Positions 7,163 to 15,122 of a stretch of DNA of 64,000 nucleotides are shown in pieces. The first letter of the stretch is position 1, and each line of letters starts with the position of its first letter. The notes under the pieces were generated by a model. The model did no database searches. It saw only the letters and a program-made list of their open reading frames with translations, and was not told the DNA's origin. This DNA comes from Labilithrix sp. (GTDB lineage: Bacteria > Myxococcota_A > Polyangia > Polyangiales > Polyangiaceae): the NCBI GenBank assembly GCA_019637175.1, contig JAHBWD010000044.1, forward strand, positions 1 to 64,000. The letters are read 5' to 3'. The translations under genes and the position numbers were made by a program.

Positions 7163-8346
7163 GGCGCCGGCGCGGCGTCGACGGCGGCGGGCGGCGCCTT
7201 CTCCGCTTCGTCGGCCATCTGCTTCTCGCGCCACGCGAGGAAGCCGACGAGCCCGACCATGAGCGTGACGCCGACGATGATGCCGGCGAGCAGCGCCGTT
7301 CTCGCGTTCATGCCGGGGCTCGGCATCTCGTCGGGCAGCTCGTCGAGCGCGCTGGGATCGGCGGCCTTGAGCGCGTATTGGACGCGATCCTCCGCGAGGG
7401 TGGCGACCTTCACCGCGCCGAGGCCGCAGACCTTCGAGAGCGACTCGGTCATCTCCTCGATCGTCTGGAAGCGCTTCGCCGGCTCGCGGTGGCACGCGCG
7501 CAAGAACCAGGGATCGATCCCCTCGGGTGCGTTCGGGTTGAACTTGCTGACGAGCGGGAGCGGCTCGACGCACACCTTGAGGACGATGTCGCCGAGGACC
7601 TCGCCCTCGAACGGAATGCGCGCGGTGAACGCCGCGAAGGTGCACGCGCCGAGCGACCAGATGTCGGTGAGCGGACCGGGCGTACCGCCGACGGTGAGCT
7701 GCTCGGGGCTCATGAAGTTCGGCGTGCCGATGACCGAGCCTTCCTGCGTCGGCCCCTTGAGGCCCTTGGAGCCTTCGCGGTCGACGTCGAGCATCTTGGC
7801 GATGCCGAAGTCGACGAGCTTGACCACGTAGGGCAGGCCGTCGGGGCTCTCGGTCTCGACGTTCGTCGCGAGGAAGATGTTGTCGGGCTTGAGATCGCGA
7901 TGAACGATGTTGGCCGCGTGCGCCTTCGAGAGCGCGCGCGACGCCTGTCGGATCACCTTCGCCGCCTCCTCCGCGGGGAAGGGGCCGCGTCGAATGAGCG
8001 CCTCGGAGAGCGACTCGCCCTCGAGGTACTCCATGACGATGTACGGCAGACCGCCGTCGGTCACGCCGTAGTCGTAGACCCTCACGGCGTGCTTCGAATC
8101 GACGCTCGCGGCGGCGCGCGCCTCGATCTCGAATCGTCGCCGCGCGTCGGCGCGAGCCGCGAACTGCGGGCGGATGAACTTGATCGCGACGCGCGTGCCG
8201 AGCTGCACGTGGTGGCCGAGCCACACGGTGCCCATCCCGCCCGATCCGACGAGCGGCCCGACGCGATACTTGCCGCCGACCATCTGCCCTTCGAAAGACT
8301 CTTCGGGCGACAGGTCGGCGCTCTCTGCCTGCGACATCTCGACCAT
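7159..8346 (-). CDS. Membrane-anchored eukaryotic-type Ser/Thr protein kinase
   Basis: This is a 395-residue kinase with all core motifs: glycine loop GSGGMGTVW (34-42), VAIKF with K56, HRDLKPDN (149-156) and DFG (179-181). After the kinase domain (about 27-290) a linker leads to one membrane helix (about 350-371, TALLAGIIVGVTLMVGLVGF) and a short Ala/Pro-rich tail. The kinase therefore sits in the cytoplasm with almost no external domain, so any sensing is intracellular or by partner proteins. This layout is common in myxobacteria. ATG at 8346 was chosen; ATG at 8337 is also possible. It is translationally coupled to the rhodanese gene that follows. Confidence 0.92.
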   Translation of the reverse strand: MVEMSQAESADLSPEESFEGQMVGGKYRVGPLVGSGGMGTVWLGHHVQLGTRVAIKFIRPQFAARADARRRFEIEARAAASVDSKHAVRVYDYGVTDGGLPYIVMEYLEGESLSEALIRRGPFPAEEAAKVIRQASRALSKAHAANIVHRDLKPDNIFLATNVETESPDGLPYVVKLVDFGIAKMLDVDREGSKGLKGPTQEGSVIGTPNFMSPEQLTVGGTPGPLTDIWSLGACTFAAFTARIPFEGEVLGDIVLKVCVEPLPLVSKFNPNAPEGIDPWFLRACHREPAKRFQTIEEMTESLSKVCGLGAVKVATLAEDRVQYALKAADPSALDELPDEMPSPGMNARTALLAGIIVGVTLMVGLVGFLAWREKQMADEAEKAPPAAVDAAPAP

Positions 8347-8411
8347 GAGCCTACCGCAGTTCTCCCGTCCAGGGCCACGCCGCGCGGCGGACACGGTATC
8401 CTCGGGCCCTC

Positions 8412-9209
8412 ATGGTCCGCATGAACCTCGGCCGCGCGGTCGGTTTCTCGTCCTTCGTCGCCTCTCTCGCACTCGCTCTCGCACCCGCACTCGCAGCTCT
8501 CGCGGCGCTCGGCTGTGACAAGGACGCGCCCAAGAGCGAGCCCGGCCCCGCCGCGAGCGCTCCGAAGGCCGCCGAGAGCGCGCCGCCGGCGCCCGAGCCG
8601 CCGCGCAAGCTCCAGCTCGCGCTCGACGACACCGCCGTCTTCGTCGGCGGCGAGCGCGTCGAGACGTCGGGCGCCGATCCCAAAGCGAAGATCGCGCTCG
8701 CGTTCGGGGATAAATCGATCGAAGGCGAGACGCTCGTCCTCAACGCCGCGCGCGACGCCAAGATGCCCAAGGTCACGTCGCTCTTCTCGGTCGTCATCGG
8801 CAAGAAGGTGAAGGCGCTCGAGGTCCACACGCCGAAGCGCGATCGCAGCGAGGGGGTGCTCACGTTCGTGCTCAGCCAGAAGCCCGCCGACTGCAGCGCG
8901 GTCGGCTTCATCTCGAAGGAGAGCGCGATCACCGCGTGGCCCGCGTCGGGCGCGACCGCGGAGCGCTTCGCGCGCGGCATGGCCGGTCCGGATCTCACGC
9001 GCGGCTCCGAAGGGATCCGCAAGCGCGTCCTCGCGTGCGACGCGCCCGCGTGGTTCCTCGGCGCCGACGAGAGCGTCACGTGGGGCCTCGTCTTCGATCT
9101 CGCGCTCGCCGTCAGCCAGGTCGACGACGCAGGCGCCATCCCCGCCGGCAAGTCGCTCACGCTCTTGACGAAGACGCCCGTCTCCGGTCGCAAGATCGAA
9201 GTCGAGTGA
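8412..9209 (+). CDS. Lipoprotein of unknown function
   Basis: The product is 265 residues. A long hydrophobic N-terminus ends in LAALGC (C35), giving a lipoprotein signal. A short Pro/Ala/Ser stalk then leads to a globular part of mixed beta character with few landmarks. I do not recognise a family. The gene is divergent from the kinase gene, with only about 65 bases between their starts, so promoters are shared or overlapping. ATG at 8421 is an equally possible start, and no strong ribosome site is visible for either. Its stop is 3 bases from the end of the convergent MAPEG gene. Confidence 0.75.
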   Translation: MVRMNLGRAVGFSSFVASLALALAPALAALAALGCDKDAPKSEPGPAASAPKAAESAPPAPEPPRKLQLALDDTAVFVGGERVETSGADPKAKIALAFGDKSIEGETLVLNAARDAKMPKVTSLFSVVIGKKVKALEVHTPKRDRSEGVLTFVLSQKPADCSAVGFISKESAITAWPASGATAERFARGMAGPDLTRGSEGIRKRVLACDAPAWFLGADESVTWGLVFDLALAVSQVDDAGAIPAGKSLTLLTKTPVSGRKIEVE

Positions 9210-9212
9210 TCG

Positions 9213-9608
9213 TCAGGCAACGATCGGGAGCACGAGCAGACCGAGTGAGCTCGCGAAGCCGATCGTCCAGATGAGCGAGCGCACGGTCGAGACGCCGGCG
9301 ATGTAGGCGCCCGCGTAGAGCGCGCGCGAGACGACGTACGCGACGGAGAGGATCGCCGCCCAGTGCGGGCTCGCGCCGGTGACCGTGACCGCGAGCACGC
9401 CCGCGGCGAACGGGGGAAAGGATTCGAACGCGTTCGCGTGCGCGGCCGCGGCGCGGCGACCCCAGCCGGTGAGCTTGGCCTGCTGATCGCGAGGGTGCGC
9501 GTTGTCGTATCCCTCGGGCTCGCGCGCCATCGCCATCGAGAGCGGGATCTTCGGCAGATAGATGAGCGCGAACGCGATCGGCAGACACAGGAGCGGGGTG
9601 CTGGTCAT
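9213..9608 (-). CDS. MAPEG family membrane protein
   Basis: This 131-residue protein has four hydrophobic segments, as in the MAPEG family (membrane-associated proteins in eicosanoid and glutathione metabolism). Family-like stretches are the loop with NAHPRDQ followed by ANAFESFPPFAAGVL, and YVVSRALYAGAYIAG in the third segment. Bacterial members are small inner-membrane proteins of mostly untested function, some with glutathione transferase activity. It stands alone on the minus strand between two lipoprotein genes. The start ATG at 9608 gives the normal family length. Confidence 0.85.
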   Translation of the reverse strand: MTSTPLLCLPIAFALIYLPKIPLSMAMAREPEGYDNAHPRDQQAKLTGWGRRAAAAHANAFESFPPFAAGVLAVTVTGASPHWAAILSVAYVVSRALYAGAYIAGVSTVRSLIWTIGFASSLGLLVLPIVA

Positions 9609-9686
9609 GGGTGGCTCTGGTCGTTCGCTCGCACGACGACGCCGCGGCGCCAAGAGGCGCGCGCCCGCCCGTGGTACGCTCCATCC

Positions 9687-10490
9687 ATGAGCTTCCGCCC
9701 GCTTCTCTCGCTTTCGGCGCTCCTCGCGATCTCCGGCGCCTCTGCCGCGACGGCGTGCGGAAGCGACGAGACCTCCCCGGCGCCCTCTCCCGCGGACGCC
9801 GGCGCCGACACGTCGATCGGCCCCGTCGGCGCGAACGAAGCGAAGCAGACCGGCCGCATCGTTCGCGCCGTCGAGAACGTCTCGGTCGGCGGCGCCACGG
9901 TCAGCATCGCCGGCAAGACCGCGACGACCAACGACGACGGCTTCTACGAGATCGTCGTCCCCAAGGACACGCCGTATCGGATGTCGGTGACGGCGGAGGA
10001 GCACTACAAGCTCAACGAGCAGGAGTGGATCCTCAAGAGCGACACCCTCGCACGCGGAGACACGAGCCTCCTCGGAACGTCGATCGCGAACATCCTCGCC
10101 TCGTTCCTGCCGAACCGCGACGCGGCCAAGGGCCTCCTCGTCGTGCGCATCAACCCGCTGCCCCCGTGCGACAGCGAGCAGGGCGCGACGCTCTCCCTCG
10201 ATCCGCCGGGAGACTCGAAGGTCACCTACTTCGCGGGCGGACGACCGAACCCGACCGCTTCCTTCGTGACGAAGGACGAGACGTTCTCCGCCGCGATCTA
10301 CGACGTCACGCCGAACACCAACGTGAAGGTGGTCGTCAATTCGCCGCTCTGCGAAGAAGTGCCGTTCCCGGTCGACTACCAGAACGTGACGTACACCGGA
10401 AATCAGCAGACGGAGCCGGGCGAGGTCCTCTCCTACATCCGCGTGTTCATCGGGCCGAAGAAGGCCCCGGTCGACGCCGGCGCCGACTGA
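9687..10490 (+). CDS. Lipoprotein with carboxypeptidase-regulatory-like domain
   Basis: The product is 267 residues. The signal ends at C24 (SAATAC), followed by an Asp/Ala-rich stalk. Residues about 55-105 match the carboxypeptidase regulatory-like beta-sandwich: TGRIVRAVENVSVGGATVSI, then TTNDDGFYEIVVPKD. These domains act as structural or binding modules in secreted and outer-membrane proteins. The rest has two Cys-containing regions (PPCDSEQG, NSPLCEE), possibly a disulfide. No catalytic motif is seen. It is the first of three same-strand genes (9687-11805), but an 89-base gap suggests its own transcription unit. Confidence 0.8.
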   Translation: MSFRPLLSLSALLAISGASAATACGSDETSPAPSPADAGADTSIGPVGANEAKQTGRIVRAVENVSVGGATVSIAGKTATTNDDGFYEIVVPKDTPYRMSVTAEEHYKLNEQEWILKSDTLARGDTSLLGTSIANILASFLPNRDAAKGLLVVRINPLPPCDSEQGATLSLDPPGDSKVTYFAGGRPNPTASFVTKDETFSAAIYDVTPNTNVKVVVNSPLCEEVPFPVDYQNVTYTGNQQTEPGEVLSYIRVFIGPKKAPVDAGAD

Positions 10491-10579
10491 TCGAAAAAAG
10501 ATCGTCACACGATCCGACGGCCCGCGTCGTGAGGGACAGAAGGCGGCGACGAAGCCCCTTCGCCACACCGGAGCCCTCC

Positions 10580-11140
10580 ATGAAGACCCTCACGTTCGCC
10601 GCCTTCTCCCTCGCTTCCATCGCTTCGCTCGCGGCCTGCCTCACCGCGTGCGCGAGCGCCTCGTCGACCGATCCCAGCGTCGGCTCGGTCGCCGCCGCGG
10701 CGCAGGCCGATCCCGCGAGCCTCGACGGCACTTGGGTGTTCGCCATCGACGCCTCCGACGTCGCCGAGCCCGTCCGCGCGCGCTGCGCGACGAAGGCCGC
10801 CGGCGACGCGGCGAAGGCCGACGCCTGCTGGCGCGAGATCGCGACGCAGGCCGCGCGCGAGAAGATCCGCTTCGGCAAGGACGGCGCGGGCCGCGCGGTG
10901 TGGACCTCGTTCGGCATGGAAGGCGACAAGGAAGAGATCTTCGTCGAGGTCCCCGTCGAGCTCGGCGCCGACGGACCGGGCCACGTGCTGGCGAAGATCG
11001 CAGGCAAGGCCACGGGCGGCATGGCCGCGCAGCTCGAGAAGGCGAACATCACCGTGATGCGCATCGAGCTCGTCGATGCGCGCACGATCGCGATGAACGA
11101 TCCGAAGAAGGGCCGCCTCGTCTATACGAAGGAGCGATGA
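10580..11140 (+). CDS. Small lipoprotein of unknown function
   Basis: The product is 186 residues. The N-terminal signal has two candidate lipidation cysteines (C20 in SLAAC and C24 in CLTAC). The mature protein begins with a low-complexity Ala/Ser/Asp segment, then a lipocalin-like opening (SLDGTWVFAID) and mixed helix/strand sequence with two cysteines (RARC, DACW). A small beta-barrel stress lipoprotein is possible, but I cannot assign a family. Its stop overlaps the start of the HAD gene (ATGA), so the two are coupled. Confidence 0.75.
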   Translation: MKTLTFAAFSLASIASLAACLTACASASSTDPSVGSVAAAAQADPASLDGTWVFAIDASDVAEPVRARCATKAAGDAAKADACWREIATQAAREKIRFGKDGAGRAVWTSFGMEGDKEEIFVEVPVELGADGPGHVLAKIAGKATGGMAAQLEKANITVMRIELVDARTIAMNDPKKGRLVYTKER

Positions 11141-11805
11141 TCGGCGCGGTGATCTTCGACATGGATGGGCTGCTCGTCGACTCCGAGCCGCTCTGGGTCG
11201 AGTCCGAGATCGAGGTCTTCGGCGAGGTCGGCGTCGTGTTGCGCGAGGAAGACTGCGCGCAGACGAAGGGCCTGCGCGTCGACGACGTCGTCGGTCACTG
11301 GTACGGCAGGCGGCCGTGGAACGGCCCTTCCCGGGCCGACGTCGAGGCGACGCTGATCGCGCGCGTCGCTTCGCGCGTGCGTGAGCGCGGGGTCGCGCTC
11401 CCCGGCGTCAGCCGCGCGATCGAGATCGCGAAGGGCGGCGGTCGCCCGATCGCGCTCGCCTCGTCGTCGCCGAGCGCGATCATCGGCGCGGCGCTCGAGC
11501 GCCTCGATCTCGGCGCCGCGTTCGACGTCGTACAGTCGGCGGAGACGGAGGCGCTGGGCAAGCCGCACCCCGGCATCTTCCTCCGCACCGCGGAGCGCCT
11601 CGGCGTGCCTCCGACGCGCTGCCTCGTGCTCGAAGACTCGCTGACCGGTCTCGTCGCCGCGAAGGCAGCGCGCATGGCGTGCGTCGTCGTGCCGTTCGAT
11701 CATCCGGATCACGATCCGCGCTTCGTCCTCGCCGACGCGATCCTCGGATCGCTCGAGGCGTTCGACGAAGCGCTGATCGCCGCGCTCGATCGCGCGCGCC
11801 GCTAG
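11137..11805 (+). CDS. HAD-superfamily sugar-phosphate phosphatase (HxpB/YniC-like)
   Basis: This is a 222-residue haloacid dehalogenase phosphatase. Motif I is VIFDMDGLLVDSEPLW (nucleophile D9, acid D11), motif II is LASSSP, motif III is the Lys of GKPHPGIF, and motif IV is VLEDSLTGL. The helical cap between motifs I and II is as in the beta-phosphoglucomutase/HxpB group. The DGLLVDSEPLW stretch is closest to HxpB, which hydrolyses hexitol and 2-deoxyglucose phosphates. The exact substrate is inference. It is translationally coupled to the upstream lipoprotein gene. Its TAG stop interlocks with the stop of the convergent gene (11802-11805). Confidence 0.88.
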   Translation: MIGAVIFDMDGLLVDSEPLWVESEIEVFGEVGVVLREEDCAQTKGLRVDDVVGHWYGRRPWNGPSRADVEATLIARVASRVRERGVALPGVSRAIEIAKGGGRPIALASSSPSAIIGAALERLDLGAAFDVVQSAETEALGKPHPGIFLRTAERLGVPPTRCLVLEDSLTGLVAAKAARMACVVVPFDHPDHDPRFVLADAILGSLEAFDEALIAALDRARR

Positions 11806-12503
11806 CGGCTCGGGCGGCGGGAGCGCCCCGGAGGCGGCGTCGTGAACACGAGCACGCCGTGATGGAGCATGCGATCGAGCACCCGCAGCGTGTCGAGCTC
11901 GGGGAGGCCCGTCACCTCGATGATCGTCTCCAGCGGGAGGATGCCGTCGACGAAGCCGAGCACGTACGCCGTCTTCGGATCTTCGAGGAGCGGGCCGAGC
12001 TCGGTCATCGGGCGCGCGAGCGCAGGCACGCGCGTGAGCGGAGCGAGGCGCGCGCGGAGGATCGCGACCTGCTCGTCGTCCGGGAGGACGTCGAGATCGG
12101 CCTCATCCATGTCCACCTCGGCCACGGAGTCTTCGGGCTCGGCCGTGAGCGGGCCGGGCCGCGTGGAGGCCGGCGCGCGCGCCGGCGGCAGGTAGCTCGG
12201 GAGCGATCGAAGGCGCGCGCTCTCGAGCGCGTCGTCGTCCGTGAGCGTCGGCATGCGCTCGCGGATGTCGGACTCCTCGGCGTACGCGGCGGGATCGAAC
12301 TGCGGGATCAGCGTCGGCGTCTCGACCTCGGTCGCTTGCACGTCGCTCGCAGGCGGACGCGTGTCTCGTTGCTTGAGAGGATCATCGAGCTCGAGCAACT
12401 CGTGCTTGGCGTCTCGCGCGTCTTTGCCCACTGTTCTCGAATATACAGCACGGAACAACGAACGCCGATCCTCGACGTCTGGTCGAGCTGTCGCGTCGTG
12501 CAT
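11802..12503 (-). CDS. Hypothetical cytoplasmic protein with C-terminal winged-helix-like module
   Basis: This 233-residue protein has no signal or membrane segment. The first about 150 residues are acidic, Pro-rich and probably disordered. The last about 70 (GPLLEDPKTAYVLGFVDGIL, then LPELDTLRVLDRMLHHGVL) resemble the small helical module that ends many myxobacterial DUF4388- or PATAN-type regulators. That similarity is by eye only. The gene is convergent with the HAD gene, and its start at 12503 faces away from it. No partner is suggested by context. Confidence 0.75.
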   Translation of the reverse strand: MHDATARPDVEDRRSLFRAVYSRTVGKDARDAKHELLELDDPLKQRDTRPPASDVQATEVETPTLIPQFDPAAYAEESDIRERMPTLTDDDALESARLRSLPSYLPPARAPASTRPGPLTAEPEDSVAEVDMDEADLDVLPDDEQVAILRARLAPLTRVPALARPMTELGPLLEDPKTAYVLGFVDGILPLETIIEVTGLPELDTLRVLDRMLHHGVLVFTTPPPGRSRRPSR

Positions 12504-12566
12504 CGCTAGTGTGCACGCGATCCAGGCGCGGGCGGTTTTCCCCCTGTTAGGCCTCGTTCGGCGCCT

Positions 12567-12959
12567 TCAGCGCGCGGGCGCCTCGGCCCTGACGAGCGGT
12601 AGGGGCGCATCGATCGGCGCGTCGTCGGCGGCGCGCCAGCTCGAAGGCGCGAAGAAGAGCTGTCCGTCGTCGCGACGCCTCACGATGACCCACCGCACCC
12701 TCCGCGCGCCTCGGGGTGGGACGACCCACGCTCCGGGCTTCCACTCGTACCGCTCGCCGCTCCACTCCCACCCGCCGTCGGCCCAGACGGCGCCGGGCGC
12801 GTCCTCGGGCCGCAGCGGAACGATCTCGACCGGGGGCGGACGCGGAGGATATGGCACGGGCACGTAGTCGTCGGCGCGAACCTGCGCGTAGCGCGGAAGC
12901 GGAACGCGCGCACCGCAACCGACCGTACCGACGAGCGCGACGAGCGCGAGGGGCACCAC
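12567..12959 (-). CDS. Small lipoprotein with YxWxPGxW-type motif
   Basis: The protein is about 130 residues, taken from GTG at 12959, which has GCGGAG about 8 bases upstream. The signal VVPLALVALVGTVGC gives a lipidated C15. The mature part is Pro-rich, then has WEWSGERYEWKPGAWVVPP, the aromatic W/Y-x-W-x-PG-x-W motif found in bacterial envelope proteins of unknown function, and ends in a charged strand-rich tail. An alternative is an ATG near 13050, inside a 9-bp repeat, which would add a long Lys/His-rich N-terminus overlapping the tamA reading frame on the other strand. The GTG start avoids that overlap. Confidence 0.65.
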   Translation of the reverse strand: MVPLALVALVGTVGCGARVPLPRYAQVRADDYVPVPYPPRPPPVEIVPLRPEDAPGAVWADGGWEWSGERYEWKPGAWVVPPRGARRVRWVIVRRRDDGQLFFAPSSWRAADDAPIDAPLPLVRAEAPAR

Positions 12960-12962
12960 GCG

Positions 12963-15122
12963 ATGGCTCCGCTTGTTATCGTGCGCATCGTGCGCTTCGT
13001 GCAGGTGCGGCGGCCCTCGTTCGGTGATCGGCTTCATCGGCTTCATCGGCTTCATCCGCTCGCCTTCACGGTGCTCGCGCTCCTCTTGCTCGCTCCACTG
13101 ACGGGATGCTACCGCGTCCCCGAAGGAAAGAGCGCCGTCGCCTCGGTCGCGATCGAGGGCACCCCCGACGTCGACGTCGACGACCTGAAGGAGCGCATCG
13201 CGACGCGCGAGACGTCGCGCTTCCTCGGCCTCGTCTACGGCTTCGTCTACGACTACGAGCTGTTCGATCGCTACGCGCTCCGCCGCGATCTGACGCGCAT
13301 CGAGCGCGCGATGCGCGCCAAGGGCTTCTACCAGGCCGCCGTGCACGTCGCGCGCGTCGTGCAGAGCGGGAACAAGGTGCACGTCACCATCGAGGTCGAG
13401 CAGGGCAAGCCCGTGCTGATCGATTCGGTGACGTTCGAAGGCGACGAGACGCTCGATCCCGCCGCGCGCGAGGAGCTCACGTCGCGCGTCGCGGGCGTCT
13501 TGCCGCATGGCGCTCGCCTCGACGAAGACAAGCTCGAAGAAGCGGAGAGGGCGGCCCTGCGCGCGCTCACGGCGAAGGGTCACGCGATGGCTCGAGTGGA
13601 GCGGCGCGCCGAGGTCGACCTCGCCACCGACACCGCGCGCGTCCTCTACGAGATCGACCCCGGGCCGCTCGCGCGCTTCGGCCCGATCAAGTTCGAGGGT
13701 CTGGGCGAGCTCCCCGAGAGCACGGTGCGCAAGGTCTTCCGGATCGAAGAGGGCGATCCCTACTCGAGCGAGGACATCGACGAGTCACGCCAGGCGCTGC
13801 TCGATCTCGGCGTCTTCGCCGGGCTCGACGTCGATCAGGACGTGTCGAAGTGCCGCGAGACGCGCATCGTGCCTCTCACCGTCCGGGCCGAACCGGCGAA
13901 GCTGCGCGCGCTCATCATCGGCGGCGGCTCCGAGTTCGACTCGCTCAAGACCGACGTCCACGGCACCATCGGCTGGCAGAGCTCGAACTTCTGGGGCGGC
14001 CTCCGCCGGTTCGAGGTGCGGCAGAAGCCCGGCATCATCTTCTACCCCACGCGCTTCCCCGATCTCGAGCCGCCGAAGCAGCTCCTCTACGAGGGCCGCT
14101 TCACCGCGACGCTCCGCCAACCCGCGTTCGTCGAGGCGCGCACCACGGGTGTAGCGCGTGTAGATTACAACATGTACCCGGTGCTCCTCCCGGGCAGCAC
14201 GACGCAGAACGTCCTCGGCTACCACGAGATCCGACAGAGCCTCGGCGTCGAGCGCACCTTCCTCCGCCGCCTCTTCGTCAACCCGGCGTACGGCTTCCAG
14301 GCGAACTTCCCCTTCGACTACGTCGGCACGACGCCGGGGGTCGACACGCTCCTCATCTCGTACCTCGACATTTTCAGCGCGCTCGACTTCCGCGACGATC
14401 CGCTCAACACGAAGAAGGGCTTCTACATCGGCAATCAGCTCCAGGTGGCCGGCGGCCTGCTCCAAGGCGACGCGACCGACTTCCGCGTCCAGCCGGAGAT
14501 CCGCGGCTACGTTCCGGTGAGCAAGCGCATGGTCTTCGCCGCGCGCATGTCGGTGGGGTTCCTCTTCCCCCTCGACTACGGCCGCTACGCGGAGATCAAC
14601 TTCAAGAACCCCGGCTCGTCGCGCATCGAAGGGAGCGCGCGCGACTATCAGATCCTCTTCTTCCGCGGCTTCTACGCCGGAGGCCCGAGCTCGAACCGCG
14701 GCTACCCGCTCCGAGGCATCGGCCCCTACGATCTCATCCCTTACCTCAGCCCTGCGGGCCAATCGATCAGCGCCTCGGGCTGCAACCCCAACGACCGCGC
14801 GTGCAGCTTGCCGACGGGCGGCCTCTCGCTCTGGGAGGCGAGCACCGAGCTCCGCATCCAGGTCGCGGGAGCGTTCTCCACCGCGCTCTTCTGCGACGCC
14901 GCCGACGTCTCGCCCTTCCGCCTGGACCTCCGGTTCGATCGACCGCATCTTTCTTGTGGCGTGGGCGGAAGATACGACACCCCTGTCGGCCCCATCCGAC
15001 TCGACATCGGCTACCGCATCCCCGGTCTCCAGGTGCTCGGCGACGCCTCGAACGAGCGTCGCGCCGACGAGCTGCTCGGCATCCCCATCGCGCTCGCCTT
15101 CGGCATCGGCGAGGCCTTCTGA
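12963..15122 (+). CDS. tamA: TamA-like Omp85 outer-membrane protein
   Basis: The frame is 719 codons. After an N-terminal signal (LAFTVLALLLLAPLTGC) come about three POTRA domains (residues about 55-310; for example VTIEVEQGKPVLIDSVTFEG and GPIKFEGLGELPESTVRKVF), then a 16-strand-type beta-barrel to the end. The last residue is Phe and the final strand is IPIALAFGIGEAF, a barrel assembly signal. TamA works with TamB to move lipid or protein to the outer membrane. The signal ends in LTGC, which looks like a lipobox and would be odd for Omp85. ATG at 12963 (GAGGGG 9 bases upstream) is the most upstream start; GTG at 12999 or 13005 would relieve crowding with the divergent gene. It overlaps tamB by one base. 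Confidence 0.88.
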   Translation: MAPLVIVRIVRFVQVRRPSFGDRLHRLHRLHPLAFTVLALLLLAPLTGCYRVPEGKSAVASVAIEGTPDVDVDDLKERIATRETSRFLGLVYGFVYDYELFDRYALRRDLTRIERAMRAKGFYQAAVHVARVVQSGNKVHVTIEVEQGKPVLIDSVTFEGDETLDPAAREELTSRVAGVLPHGARLDEDKLEEAERAALRALTAKGHAMARVERRAEVDLATDTARVLYEIDPGPLARFGPIKFEGLGELPESTVRKVFRIEEGDPYSSEDIDESRQALLDLGVFAGLDVDQDVSKCRETRIVPLTVRAEPAKLRALIIGGGSEFDSLKTDVHGTIGWQSSNFWGGLRRFEVRQKPGIIFYPTRFPDLEPPKQLLYEGRFTATLRQPAFVEARTTGVARVDYNMYPVLLPGSTTQNVLGYHEIRQSLGVERTFLRRLFVNPAYGFQANFPFDYVGTTPGVDTLLISYLDIFSALDFRDDPLNTKKGFYIGNQLQVAGGLLQGDATDFRVQPEIRGYVPVSKRMVFAARMSVGFLFPLDYGRYAEINFKNPGSSRIEGSARDYQILFFRGFYAGGPSSNRGYPLRGIGPYDLIPYLSPAGQSISASGCNPNDRACSLPTGGLSLWEASTELRIQVAGAFSTALFCDAADVSPFRLDLRFDRPHLSCGVGGRYDTPVGPIRLDIGYRIPGLQVLGDASNERRADELLGIPIALAFGIGEAF
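13027..13053. repeat. Three perfect tandem copies of a 9-bp unit
   Basis: ATCGGCTTC is repeated three times without change. It lies within the N-terminal coding part of tamA (reading Arg-Leu-His repeats) and would read Met-Lys-Pro repeats on the minus strand. It is a likely slippage-prone site just upstream of the hydrophobic signal segment. Confidence 0.85.
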
